Part shown: one piece after another, positions 24,997-34,208 of the stretch
How positions within the stretch are numbered: the first letter of the stretch is position 1
Layout of the letters: every line of letters begins with the position of its first letter
Source: Deminuibacter soli
GTDB taxonomy: Bacteria > Bacteroidota > Bacteroidia > Chitinophagales > Chitinophagaceae
Direction: 5' to 3'
Length of the DNA stretch: 64,000 bases
NCBI RefSeq assembly: GCF_003412455.1
Contig: NZ_QTJU01000002.1
Location: 248,001 to 312,000, forward strand
Notes under the pieces: generated by a model
What the model was told of the DNA's origin: nothing
The model's input: only the letters and a program-made list of their open reading frames with translations
Databases searched by the model: none
Program-made: the position numbers and the translations under genes

Positions 24997-26559
24997 ATGA
25001 TCGAGATTAAAGTTCCACCGGTTGGAGAATCAATCAGCGAGGTTACACTGTTGAAATGGACAAAGAAAGATGGCGATTATGTACAGCGTGATGAGGTAAT
25101 TGCCGAACTGGAAAGTGAGAAAGCGACTTTTGAAGTAAATGCCGAACTGGCCGGCGTGCTGAAGCTCGTGGCCAAAGAAGGCGATTCTTTGCCAATTGGC
25201 GCGGTGCTGGCCAATGTAGATGAAACTGCGCAGGCTCCTGCTGCCGGTGCCGCTGCACCCCAGGCTGCAGCCCCTGCTCCTGAAGCCAAGGCCGAACCAC
25301 AGGTTGCCGCAGCACCCGCTGTAGCAGTAGGTAAAGGCGTGATTGATATGAAAGTTCCTACGGTTGGCGAATCGATCAGCGAAGTAACCCTGCTGAAATG
25401 GGTGAAAAACGATGGCGACCTCGTTAAACGTGACGAAGTAATTGCCGAACTGGAAAGTGAAAAAGCAACCTTTGAACTGAACGCAGAAGAAACCGGTCAG
25501 TTGCAGCATGCTGCCAAAGAAGGTGATGTAATTAAAATAGGTGATATTATCGCCAAAATAAACAGCGATGTTGCGGTGCCTGATAAAGTTGCTGCACCTG
25601 CTGCAACCCCTGCCAAAACACCGGCACAGCCAGCTGCTGTACAGGCACCTGTTACCGCAGTACCCAACGATCTGAAAGCTTCTCCTGTAGCGGCTGCCAT
25701 GATTGCTGATAAAAAAGTAGATCCCAAAAGCATAACCCCCAGCGGTCCCAACAGCAAAATACTGAAGCACGATGTGCTCGATGCATTGGCACACCCCGGC
25801 AAACAGGCTTATGCAGGCAACGATCTCTTTACCCGCAACGTGCGCAAAGAGAAAATGAGCAACCTGCGTAAAACCATCAGCCGCCGCCTGGTTGAATCAA
25901 AGAACACCACCGCCATGTTAACTACTTTCAACGAAGTAGACATGACGCGTATCATGGATATCCGCAAACAGTTTAAAGACAAGTTCAAAGAATCACACGG
26001 TGTAAACCTGGGCTTCATGAGCTTTTTTACCAAAGCCTGTGCTATTGCCCTGGGTGAATGGCCTGCGGTAAATGCCTATATCGATGGCGATGAACTGGTG
26101 TACCATGATTATGCTGATATCAGCATCGCAGTAAGCACGCCAAGAGGGTTAACTGTTCCGGTTATCCGCAACGTAGAAAGCCTGAGCATGGCCGATATCG
26201 AGAAAACCGTGTTGCAGCTGGCCGCTAAAGCCCGCGACAACAAATTAACTATGGAAGAACTGCAGGGCGGCACCTTCACCATCACCAATGGTGGCGTATT
26301 CGGCAGCCTCATGAGCACGCCGATTATCAACCTGCCGCAGAGCGCTATCCTGGGTATGCACAAAATTCAGGATCGCCCGATGGCTGTAAACGGCCAGGTG
26401 GTTATCCGCCCCATGATGTACATTGCCCTCAGCTACGACCACCGCATTATTGATGGCCGTGAGAGTGTAAGCTTCCTGGTAAGGGTAAAAGAACTGCTCG
26501 AAAACCCCGAACTGTTACTGTTTGGAAAAGACCCGGTAAAAACTTTACTGGAGTTGTAA
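24997..26559 (+). CDS. sucB: 2-oxoglutarate dehydrogenase E2 (dihydrolipoyllysine succinyltransferase), two lipoyl domains
   Basis: A 520-residue E2. Two lipoyl domains (about 2-76 and 116-190) carry the modified Lys at 42 and 156, both in [10 protein letters not shown]. Ala/Pro-rich linkers follow each. The E3-binding domain spans about 227-265. The catalytic acyltransferase core has the active-site [11 protein letters not shown]. Two nearly identical lipoyl domains are less usual than the single one of proteobacterial SucB and probably arose by tandem duplication. Forms an operon with sucA and ends at a clear terminator. The E3 gene (lpd) is elsewhere. Confidence 0.93.
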   Translation: MIEIKVPPVGESISEVTLLKWTKKDGDYVQRDEVIAELESEKATFEVNAELAGVLKLVAKEGDSLPIGAVLANVDETAQAPAAGAAAPQAAAPAPEAKAEPQVAAAPAVAVGKGVIDMKVPTVGESISEVTLLKWVKNDGDLVKRDEVIAELESEKATFELNAEETGQLQHAAKEGDVIKIGDIIAKINSDVAVPDKVAAPAATPAKTPAQPAAVQAPVTAVPNDLKASPVAAAMIADKKVDPKSITPSGPNSKILKHDVLDALAHPGKQAYAGNDLFTRNVRKEKMSNLRKTISRRLVESKNTTAMLTTFNEVDMTRIMDIRKQFKDKFKESHGVNLGFMSFFTKACAIALGEWPAVNAYIDGDELVYHDYADISIAVSTPRGLTVPVIRNVESLSMADIEKTVLQLAAKARDNKLTMEELQGGTFTITNGGVFGSLMSTPIINLPQSAILGMHKIQDRPMAVNGQVVIRPMMYIALSYDHRIIDGRESVSFLVRVKELLENPELLLFGKDPVKTLLEL

Positions 26560-26576
26560 TTCCTGTACATAATATT

Positions 26577-26609
26577 AAAAAAGGCCGCCCGTAAAGAGCG
26601 GCCTTTTTT
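26577..26609 (+). terminator. intrinsic terminator after sucB
   Basis: 12-bp perfect stem (AAAAAAGGCCGC / GCGGCCTTTTTT) with a 9-nt loop and a T run. Confidence 0.85.
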
Positions 26610-26726
26610 AATGCCCGGCCGGTTGTAGGGTTTAATTGCCGAAATCCCTATTTTTACAGCAAGTCCATACCCTGAAAACATATTGTGCTTTTTGATATGT
26701 TTTATCCAATACCTAAACCCCGATAT

Positions 26727-27653
26727 ATGCGTTACTCCTTGATGCTGCTGGGCGCTGTGCTCATACTATTCTCTTCATGCCAGAAGGGACTTACCTATAC
26801 ACTCGATGATGATGCAGACAGTTTAAAAGCAGATGGCACGCAGCTGATACGCTTTACCAGCTTTAATGTAATGGGCGATTCGGTGGTGAGCATTTACAAC
26901 TACAACGGGAAAAAGCAATTGCTGGGTATTGTTACAACCGGCAACGACGGAGCTACTATTTACAATGATGTGATGCAGCTGAGCCGCAACACAGGCGGAC
27001 AGATTTCCAATATCGGCAGAAACACTACGTTCGGTGCTTTGTTCCCGGGCGGGTTGTCAAAGCAATTGTCTGATGCAGGCATTGTTGCACCGGCTGCCAC
27101 AACCCCTGTACAGGTGAATATCGCCGTGCATTACCCGGCTGCTGCCACTACTTTTGATTATGCTGTGCAGACTTTTGAGCTGGCCGGTGTTTCAGGCAGG
27201 GACAGCATCGCGTTTACCTATACCAACAAACACATTACCCTGGCATCGGTTTATTTTACCGGCATCTACAATGGTAACAATGTTACCGCTATTCAGAAAA
27301 TTGCAGAAACAACCTACACCTACGATGGCTTTGATAACCTGGTTGGCAGCAGCACCAAAGCGGTAACTGCGCAAAGCAATACCCTGCAGGATGCAGTTAA
27401 AAACGCCTATGGTTATGCCAGTAATTACAACCCGCTTCCCCTGGCTTACGAAGCATTTTTGTATACAGATGAATACCGCTGTTCACCCAACATCTGCATT
27501 AAACAAACGCAGCAACTATTGGGCAAAGGCAATACAAAGAGCGTAACAATCAGTCGTTCTGCAGAGTTTAATGAAAACAACATGCCCGATTTTGAAATTG
27601 CTTTTCATTCAGATGTAAACAAAAACTACAAAGGCAGTTACTACTACCGTTAA
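26727..27653 (+). CDS. lipoprotein of unknown function
   Basis: A 308-residue predicted lipoprotein: MRYSLMLLGAVLILFSSC has its lipobox Cys at 18. The rest is beta-rich, Thr/Asn/Tyr-heavy, with recurring short strands such as TYTYDGFDNLVGSSTK that recall the repeated-strand proteins of Bacteroidota outer membranes (DUF4595-like; weak impression). I do not recognise it with confidence. ATG 26727 is chosen because it places the lipobox correctly; the longer frame adds a Pro-rich leader. A single gene between the sucB terminator and the RsmB-type methyltransferase. Confidence 0.65.
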   Translation: MRYSLMLLGAVLILFSSCQKGLTYTLDDDADSLKADGTQLIRFTSFNVMGDSVVSIYNYNGKKQLLGIVTTGNDGATIYNDVMQLSRNTGGQISNIGRNTTFGALFPGGLSKQLSDAGIVAPAATTPVQVNIAVHYPAAATTFDYAVQTFELAGVSGRDSIAFTYTNKHITLASVYFTGIYNGNNVTAIQKIAETTYTYDGFDNLVGSSTKAVTAQSNTLQDAVKNAYGYASNYNPLPLAYEAFLYTDEYRCSPNICIKQTQQLLGKGNTKSVTISRSAEFNENNMPDFEIAFHSDVNKNYKGSYYYR

Positions 27654-27764
27654 TCAGGCAAGCCATTGCTGCAGAATAAGCTACGTGTCGTTATAAAACA
27701 GCCGGTAGGTATCTGCCGTTACAGCACTGCAATACCCAACCTGCTGAATGCGCTGCCATTCCAT

Positions 27765-27772
27765 TATTTTTG
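27765..27772 (+). promoter_or_regulatory. -7 box directly before the methyltransferase ATG
   Basis: TATTTTTG matches TAnnTTTG and ends 3 nt before the ATG, so the message would be almost leaderless. No matching -33 box is visible. Confidence 0.35.
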
Positions 27773-27775
27773 CAG

Positions 27776-28957
27776 ATGCATTATGCGTTCAAACACCTGG
27801 CTACAGCAGCCACACTGGTTCAGCAATATAACGGGGAACTGCCTTTGGCGGCTTTCCTGAAACAATATTTCAGTGCGCATAAAAAACATGGTTCTAAAGA
27901 CAGGAAGTATATTTCCGAACTCTGTTATTGTTACTACCGGCTGGGCCATGCACTGCTTCACCTGCCTGTTGAAGAAAGAATGAAGATTGCCTTGTACCTG
28001 TGCAGCAACGAACTGCAATCGTGGGAGGCATTGTTTGAGGAAACCTGGTTGCAGCAACATACCCCGTTATTATCGCAACGCATCAGTTTTGTGCAGCAGC
28101 AATACCCGGCACTACAGGCCGGTACCATTTTTCCCTGGTTAACACATTGCAGCGAAACCATTGATACCACTGCATTTGCATACAGCCACCTGGTACAACC
28201 AAAAGTGTTTTTGCGCATACGACCCGGGTACGAACAAAAAGTACCGGATGCTTTGGCCCAACAAAATATACCTTTTGAGCAGGCAGATAAATATTGCATT
28301 GCCCTGCAACCCAATACCAGCATCAGCACCCTGCTTGATGTTAACAAAGCAGCTGTGGTGCAGGATTACAGCTCGCAAAAGGTAGGTGGTTTGCTGCAAC
28401 AGGTAAAGGTGTTATCGCCCGGTACCCAGTGGCGCATCTGGGACTGCTGCGCGGCAAGCGGCGGCAAATCTATACTGGCAAACGATTTACTGAAGCCGGC
28501 TTCGCTTACTGTTTCTGATGTGCGGGAATCGATTATCCGCAACCTCCAACAAAGGTTTAAAGAAGCGGGTATTACGCGGTACGACTGGTTTACAGCCGAT
28601 TTAACCAAACAGCAAAAACTGCTGCAGAACCGGGATGTAAACCTCGTTATCTGCGACGCACCATGCAGCGGCAGTGGTACCTGGGGGCGAACGCCTGAGC
28701 AACTGTTTTATTTTACCAATGAGCAACTGCAGCACTATGCTTCGCTGCAGCAACAGATAGTCAACAACATTGTACCGCAAATAAAAGCCGGTACTTACTT
28801 TTTGTACATCACCTGCTCCGTTTTCAGGGAAGAGAACGAAACCATGGTACAGCTATTACAGCAAAAACACGCAATGAAAATATTGCAGACCGAAGTGCTG
28901 AAAGGGTACGCGTTGCAGGCAGACAGCATGTTCGCGGCATTGTGCATCAAAGAATGA
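27776..28957 (+). CDS. RsmB/NOP-family RNA (cytosine-5) methyltransferase
   Basis: A 393-residue SAM-dependent enzyme that methylates C5 of cytosine in rRNA or tRNA. An N-terminal helical domain precedes the Rossmann core: DCCAASGGKS binds SAM, ICDAPCSGSGTWGR holds one catalytic Cys and YITCSVFREENE the second. ATG 27776 is preferred over the in-frame TTG two codons earlier. That TTG is part of TATTTTTG, a perfect -7 box, which would give a very short or absent leader. Target base not determinable. Convergent with the MFS gene across a long inverted repeat. Confidence 0.9.
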   Translation: MHYAFKHLATAATLVQQYNGELPLAAFLKQYFSAHKKHGSKDRKYISELCYCYYRLGHALLHLPVEERMKIALYLCSNELQSWEALFEETWLQQHTPLLSQRISFVQQQYPALQAGTIFPWLTHCSETIDTTAFAYSHLVQPKVFLRIRPGYEQKVPDALAQQNIPFEQADKYCIALQPNTSISTLLDVNKAAVVQDYSSQKVGGLLQQVKVLSPGTQWRIWDCCAASGGKSILANDLLKPASLTVSDVRESIIRNLQQRFKEAGITRYDWFTADLTKQQKLLQNRDVNLVICDAPCSGSGTWGRTPEQLFYFTNEQLQHYASLQQQIVNNIVPQIKAGTYFLYITCSVFREENETMVQLLQQKHAMKILQTEVLKGYALQADSMFAALCIKE

Positions 28958-28968
28958 GGAATCAAAAG

Positions 28969-29063
28969 AAAGGTCAAAAGTTTACGGGTTCCTTGGTGCC
29001 TTGTTAAAAGAAGCTGTACACACATCACCTTGGATCCCGTAGACCAGGAAACTTCTGACCTTT
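28969..29063. repeat. long imperfect inverted repeat between convergent genes
   Basis: Left arm 28969-28998 pairs with right arm 29026-29063: 14 of 15 bases in the outer block (AAAGGTCAAAAGTTT) and 12 of 15 in the inner block (ACGGGTTCCTTGGTG). There is an 8-nt bulge at 29041-29048 and a 27-nt loop. It lacks the compact stem and T run of a standard terminator. Confidence 0.65.
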
Positions 29064-29093
29064 GGTTATGGTTTAGCAAATCAAACACAGATT

Positions 29094-30698
29094 TTACCAC
29101 AGTGTGCGTGGCAATACTTTTTCAGTTTTTTCTCTCATCATAACATAAGCATTTTTCAGGTGCTGGTTTGCCAGTATTAGCACAACTGCCACCAGCAGGC
29201 CAATGCCCACTACCGTAAATAGCTCCATATTGCTCAGGAGCATGCTCTGTTTTACCGTGGCGTTGTTGAGTTGTTTTACGGTAAGTGCCATTGCCTCATC
29301 AGCACTGAAACCTTTGCCCATAAAGCTTTGTACACCCTGTGCCACACGTTGCTGTGCTACCGGGCTTTCGGGTGAAATAAACTGCTGCAACTTGCTGTAG
29401 TGCTGCTGCTGCAAATACACCTGCGCATTTTGAAACACGCTGAACCCAAGTGTATTGCCCCAGAATCTTGCACTTACACCGGCAATACCTGCCGAAACAG
29501 CCATTGTAGCCGGCACTGAAGAAACAGTAAACAATACCAGCGGTACAAACAGCATACCTACAGCCATGCCCTGTAATAAGTAGGGGATGGTTATCTGCGA
29601 CAGCGCAACATCGGGCACAAACAAAAAGGTAAACCAGATATGATACACGGCCAGTAACAGGAAACCTGCAGCCAGCAATCGTTTGATGCGTACCTGGTAA
29701 TGCAGCGCTATGATGGAAAATATGAGCCCGGCTACAATACCACCCATATTGATGTATTGCACTGCAGCCACATGCAATGGCTCCCAGTTCCATACACGGC
29801 TCATGGTGCTGTGGCAGATATTCAGCGTAGCACGGGAGATATAGAATAAGATAAACAAACACACACCTGTGCGCAGGTTGGCATATTGGGTAACTGCAAA
29901 ATTAAAACCGGGTCTTTTGCGGTGCAATTGCCGAAGGGTAAACAAAGCGCCTGTAACCAGGGCCAGCACAGCAGCACCGATAATAACGGGTGATTGAAAC
30001 CAGTACAGCTTTTCACCGTACACCAGTACGTACGATCCGCCAAACATAGCGCACAACAGCAGTATATAACTTACCCAGTCAACCCGGTACAAGGGTATTT
30101 TCTTATGCAGCCTGTTGCCATTAAATACCAGCAGTAGCAAACCCATGCACAATACATGAAACAGCGCCATACCAACAGCCATGTGCTGCCAGGTAAAACG
30201 GTCCAGCATCCACACCACCAGGTGCATGGTTAAACCGGATGATAACAACAATATGCCATAAAAGAACGTGTATACAAATACCACTGCATTTTTCGATTTG
30301 TATTTCGACAACAATAACTGGCGCAAAGAACCTCCCGGTAAGGCCATGCAAACCCCCTCTGCAAAACGCAATGGCAGAAACTGGTAATAATGGTGCGACC
30401 ATGCCGATAAAATCAGCACCAATGCCGAGATAAAACTGATGCCGATAAAATAGTTGCGGGTAGAAAAATATTTAAAGAACCGGTTTTCTATCAGCACCGT
30501 GGCAACCAGGGTTGCGTAAGTAATACAAATGGCATACTGCATGTCTTCAGGTTCCACATCCAAGAAGCTGGAGGCATAGGTAACATTTGAATTATACAAT
30601 CCCAGCAGCATCATGGAAGGCACCATGCAGCAAATCAGCACCAGCTTGATTAACCAGCCGGGCGCCCATGATTTAAATATATCCGGTGACTGCTGCAT
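29094..30698 (-). CDS. MFS drug efflux permease (DHA2/EmrB-like)
   Basis: A 534-residue inner-membrane protein with about 14 hydrophobic segments, typical of DHA2 proton-driven exporters. RFAEGVCMALPGG resembles the early family motifs. It starts 3 nt after the HlyD-type gene and is the last gene of tolC-hlyD-mfs, so it should supply the pump of a tripartite system. Substrates are unknown; homologues export hydrophobic drugs or uncouplers. Confidence 0.88.
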   Translation of the reverse strand: MQQSPDIFKSWAPGWLIKLVLICCMVPSMMLLGLYNSNVTYASSFLDVEPEDMQYAICITYATLVATVLIENRFFKYFSTRNYFIGISFISALVLILSAWSHHYYQFLPLRFAEGVCMALPGGSLRQLLLSKYKSKNAVVFVYTFFYGILLLSSGLTMHLVVWMLDRFTWQHMAVGMALFHVLCMGLLLLVFNGNRLHKKIPLYRVDWVSYILLLCAMFGGSYVLVYGEKLYWFQSPVIIGAAVLALVTGALFTLRQLHRKRPGFNFAVTQYANLRTGVCLFILFYISRATLNICHSTMSRVWNWEPLHVAAVQYINMGGIVAGLIFSIIALHYQVRIKRLLAAGFLLLAVYHIWFTFLFVPDVALSQITIPYLLQGMAVGMLFVPLVLFTVSSVPATMAVSAGIAGVSARFWGNTLGFSVFQNAQVYLQQQHYSKLQQFISPESPVAQQRVAQGVQSFMGKGFSADEAMALTVKQLNNATVKQSMLLSNMELFTVVGIGLLVAVVLILANQHLKNAYVMMREKTEKVLPRTLW

Positions 30699-30701
30699 GT
30701 A

Positions 30702-31772
30702 TTAACTTTTAGCGGTAAGAAAAGGAGCGGTAACAGTTACGTTCATACCGGCCCGTAAGAATTGCGTTGCACTGTCGCGTTCGCTGATATGGATGCGTAC
30801 CGGGATACGTTGCTCTATTTTTACAAAGTTGCCTGTTGAGTTATCAGGCGGCAGCAAAGAAAAGCGTGCGCCGCTTGCAGGTGAAAATGATTCAATCGTA
30901 CCATGAATAATGGTTTTACCGGTTGCATCTGCTTTAATAATTACCTGCTGGCCTGCAGTTAAATGGCTAACCTGCGTCTCTTTAAAATTGGCCGTGATCC
31001 ATTTTTCTTCGCTTACTACCGACACAAGTGTTTGACCTTCTTTTACCAGTTGGCCAGGCTGCAGGGTTTTGCGTCCCACCCAGCCATTATACGGTGCCGT
31101 GATAACAGTGTAGGAATAAAACAAGGCAGCATTGTCTACCGCTGCTTCCCTGGCTTTAATGGCAGTGGCGGCAGCAGGCACTTTGGATAATGCTTCTGCA
31201 GTATTGTATTCGGATGACTGTATGCTGTTGGCTATTTCGGCGTAGTGCGCTTTCGCTGATTCATAGGTGGCCTTCATCTGTTCAAACTGCTGTTCTGTAG
31301 CGGCTTCTTCCTGCAGCAGGTTGCCGTAGCGTTTATAGTCCTGTTCTGCTTTCCACAACTGCGCTTTGGCGGCATCCAGTTGGGCCTGGCGAATGGCGGT
31401 ATTGCTTTGTACTGCCGTAGCGCCTTTTTCCATTACCCCTTCTGTAACGCGGGCCGTGGCCAGTTCGGCTTCTGCCATCTGCAGCCTGGATTTGTATTCC
31501 CGGTTATCAATGACCAGCAGCGTATCACCCTTGTGTACATATTGGTTTTCTTCAAAACGCACCTCCTGCACATAACCGGTAATGCGGCTGATAACAGGGG
31601 TTACGTACTGCTCAATCTGTGCATCATTGGTTTCTTCATGATTGTGGTAAAACACAAAGAACCACGTGGCCAAACCTATGCCACCCAGCAACAGCAGTAT
31701 GGCTACTGTGCTCACGATTTTGTTGATTAAATTCCCGGCCTGCTTCTGTGTTCCGGCATTTGCTGTCTTCAT
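30702..31772 (-). CDS. HlyD/EmrA-family membrane fusion protein
   Basis: A 356-residue periplasmic adaptor anchored by one N-terminal helix (about 20-42). It has a biotinyl-lipoyl-like half motif around TPVISRITGYVQEVRFEENQYVHKGDTL, a long coiled-coil hairpin (about 90-200) and a second half with VITAPYNGWVGRKTLQPGQLVKEGQ. It bridges the MFS pump to the TolC-like channel encoded on either side of it. Confidence 0.92.
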   Translation of the reverse strand: MKTANAGTQKQAGNLINKIVSTVAILLLLGGIGLATWFFVFYHNHEETNDAQIEQYVTPVISRITGYVQEVRFEENQYVHKGDTLLVIDNREYKSRLQMAEAELATARVTEGVMEKGATAVQSNTAIRQAQLDAAKAQLWKAEQDYKRYGNLLQEEAATEQQFEQMKATYESAKAHYAEIANSIQSSEYNTAEALSKVPAAATAIKAREAAVDNAALFYSYTVITAPYNGWVGRKTLQPGQLVKEGQTLVSVVSEEKWITANFKETQVSHLTAGQQVIIKADATGKTIIHGTIESFSPASGARFSLLPPDNSTGNFVKIEQRIPVRIHISERDSATQFLRAGMNVTVTAPFLTAKS

Positions 31773-31796
31773 ATTAATGTTGTTATATAGTTATAA

Positions 31797-33173
31797 TCAG
31801 TTATGGAATGTGTTGATGTTGCCGCTGGCATATTGCAGCCGGTAATACTGCAGCTGCACGTTAATGTGCTCTGCTACGTTGTTAAACCTGGCCTGCAGCA
31901 ATGAATTGTCTGCATCAATCATGTCAGTGATCAATGCCAGCTGGTTCAGGTATTTCGTTTTTACAATATGGTAGTTCTCTTCGGCCTGCTGTATGGCTTT
32001 CTCTGTCACCGGCACGCGCTCGAGCATTTCCGTGTACTGCGTGTATGCCTTGAACACCCGGTCGTTTACCTCATCCCTGCGGATGGATGTTTCCATTTGC
32101 TGCAGGGCAATTTTTTTATCGGCTACTGCCATTTTCTTTTTGTTCTTGTACAGGTTGCTGATGCTGAAACTTACATCTACCCCAACCATACCCAGACTAT
32201 ATAAATAAGGCGTGGGAGGAAACATCATATAATCGGGGTATTTATACGCATACTGACCAAACAAGCCAATGGTAGGGTAATATGCACCTTTTACAATCTT
32301 CCTTTCCGTTTGTGCAATGGCTTCTTCTTTCAGCGATTGCCTTATCTCATCCTTGTTCATCGCTGCTGCTGCATAGGCTGCATAGTCCTTCTCCGGAAGC
32401 TCATTGTGCAATAATTGCATGGTGTCGAGCACCAGTGTGTCTTCTTCAGGCAGTCCAAGTGTAGTCTGCAGATCGTGACAGGCGATGGTAATATTTTTAT
32501 GATTGGTGATACGGGTAAGCTGCAGATCAGACAACTGCAGTTCTGCACGTAATATTTCATTTTTGGTTACAGCACCGTTTCGCTTCAATGCCTGTACTTC
32601 TTTTAAACGTCTTTCATCTTCTTTTTCCTGTTCAGCCATTACTGCATCCAGGCGCATCAGTTTATAAATACCGAGGTATTGTTCCACCACTTCAAGATGC
32701 ACATCGTTCTCTGTTTTCTCGGTATTCAATGCCGCAAGTTGTTCTTCCTGCCTGGATTTGACGATTTCATTTTTGATCCTGTTACCTGCATACAGCGGCA
32801 CTTTGGCGGTGAGTGTAATATCATACATATCGTGAATGGTAGGAATGCGTACCGGGTTGTTTAAACCACCGCGGTATTCAGTTAATGTGTTAAAGCGTTC
32901 ATAAGAAGTATGAAAGTCCACATCAGGCAGCTGGTTGTTTTTAGCAACAGCTGTATTGGCGCTGCTGATTGCATTTTTAATATGTGCAGCGCCGATATGT
33001 TTGTTGTTTTGCACAGCAAATTGCACGGCCTGCTGCAGGCTGAGTGAATCAATGTGTTTTAGTTCCTGCGCTTTTATTTCAGTTGTTAACAGGAGGCATG
33101 CCAGTGCCAGCACGCCATAAATTGCGCGTAAGAGCCGGATGCCATGCACTGGCCCTGTATATTCATGTTTCAT
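31797..33173 (-). CDS. TolC-family outer-membrane channel
   Basis: A 458-residue outer-membrane efflux protein. The leader includes a hydrophobic segment AIYGVLALACLLLTTEIKA, followed by two repeated long helical segments (about 45-250 and 260-450). SLSLQQAVQFAVQNNKHI is the usual N-terminal motif and the second half repeats the ALxxLNxxxx-like pattern. First gene of the efflux operon, 24 nt before the HlyD gene. A divergent AraC regulator lies 165 nt away and is the likely controller. Confidence 0.9.
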   Translation of the reverse strand: MKHEYTGPVHGIRLLRAIYGVLALACLLLTTEIKAQELKHIDSLSLQQAVQFAVQNNKHIGAAHIKNAISSANTAVAKNNQLPDVDFHTSYERFNTLTEYRGGLNNPVRIPTIHDMYDITLTAKVPLYAGNRIKNEIVKSRQEEQLAALNTEKTENDVHLEVVEQYLGIYKLMRLDAVMAEQEKEDERRLKEVQALKRNGAVTKNEILRAELQLSDLQLTRITNHKNITIACHDLQTTLGLPEEDTLVLDTMQLLHNELPEKDYAAYAAAAMNKDEIRQSLKEEAIAQTERKIVKGAYYPTIGLFGQYAYKYPDYMMFPPTPYLYSLGMVGVDVSFSISNLYKNKKKMAVADKKIALQQMETSIRRDEVNDRVFKAYTQYTEMLERVPVTEKAIQQAEENYHIVKTKYLNQLALITDMIDADNSLLQARFNNVAEHINVQLQYYRLQYASGNINTFHN

Positions 33174-33338
33174 AAATCTATTGTTGGGGCAAGCAGCAGT
33201 GTTTTGTTACTGCGGGTGATTTTTTCGTAAGCCGGGATTGTTTCAGCGCGGTTTTGCAGGTAAAATCATAACGCAAATGTCCTAATTTTGGGGTAGGCAT
33301 AAATATCTTCCAAAGTCAAATAATTATTCAATTCTGCC

Positions 33339-34166
33339 ATGCGTGTAAACGACGAAAAATACCTGGCTGAAATAGACCGTATTGCTGCAAGTATCTATTG
33401 CAATCACGATTCAATGGGGCTGAACAAGCTTGGTGAAAGCCGTATCAGGCAACACAGGCACCGCAAGGCGCAGCTGTTGTATACCGAAGGGGGTGTTACA
33501 CACGTGACAACACCTGATAAAAATTATTTTTTACCGGCCAGGCATTTTATGTGGATACCTGCCGGCGCCATACACAGCATTACAGCCAGCAGTGCACAGG
33601 TAATGATGCGCAACCTGTATTTCCCTGTACAACGCAAAGAGGCAGGCTTCTACAAACAGCTGGCCATTTACCCGGTGAGTGATATGCTGCTCGAAATGCT
33701 GCTGTTTACCAACCGTTGGAATGGGCACATAACCCGGGAGCAGGACAGTGCGTTTACCTACATGCAGGCCATCAAAAAAATATTGCCCGAGGCTTGCAGT
33801 TCGAGCCTGTCATTTGCTTTGCCTTATCCCAAAACCGAGCGGCTGCTGCAACTGGTACGTTACCTGTATGCGCATATGGATGAGGAACAGCATTTCCCTG
33901 AAGTGGCAAAGCGTTTCGGCTACAGCGAACGCACGCTGGCCCGTGTATTCAGGGAAGAGCTGGATATGACTTTTGTACAGTATTTTACCTTGCAGCGCAT
34001 GATGAAAGCCCTGCAGTTTTTGCTGGATGAAAAGCGGCCTGTAAATGAAACAGCCTATATGGTAGGTTATAACAGTGTGCCTACGTTCAGTAACACATTT
34101 TATAAAATTGTGGGGGAGCGGCCTTCGGATTATGTAAAGCTGAAGGGGGTAATAAAAAAAGCGTGA
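33339..34166 (+). CDS. AraC-family transcriptional regulator
   Basis: A 275-residue regulator: an N-terminal cupin-like sensing domain (about 20-130, with HRHRKAQLLYTEGGVTHV and MWIPAGAIHSI) and a C-terminal double helix-turn-helix (about 165-270, with VAKRFGYSERTLARVFREE and AYMVGYNSVPTFSNTFYKI). It is divergent from the tripartite efflux operon, the common arrangement for an effector-sensing activator of a pump. TAATTTTG at 33283-33290 is a possible -7 box. The stop codon lies in the hairpin that terminates the opposing mnmA gene. Confidence 0.9.
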   Translation: MRVNDEKYLAEIDRIAASIYCNHDSMGLNKLGESRIRQHRHRKAQLLYTEGGVTHVTTPDKNYFLPARHFMWIPAGAIHSITASSAQVMMRNLYFPVQRKEAGFYKQLAIYPVSDMLLEMLLFTNRWNGHITREQDSAFTYMQAIKKILPEACSSSLSFALPYPKTERLLQLVRYLYAHMDEEQHFPEVAKRFGYSERTLARVFREELDMTFVQYFTLQRMMKALQFLLDEKRPVNETAYMVGYNSVPTFSNTFYKIVGERPSDYVKLKGVIKKA

Positions 34167-34189
34167 GCCGTTACATACAGCCCACGCTT
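34153..34189 (-). terminator. intrinsic terminator after mnmA, overlapping the araC-type 3' end
   Basis: Minus strand: stem AAGCGTG/CACGCTT with extra GC pairs, then seven T. The T run and half of the stem are the last codons of the opposing AraC-family gene. Confidence 0.65.
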
Positions 34190-34208
34190 ATAATAAGAGA
34201 TTGTTTTA

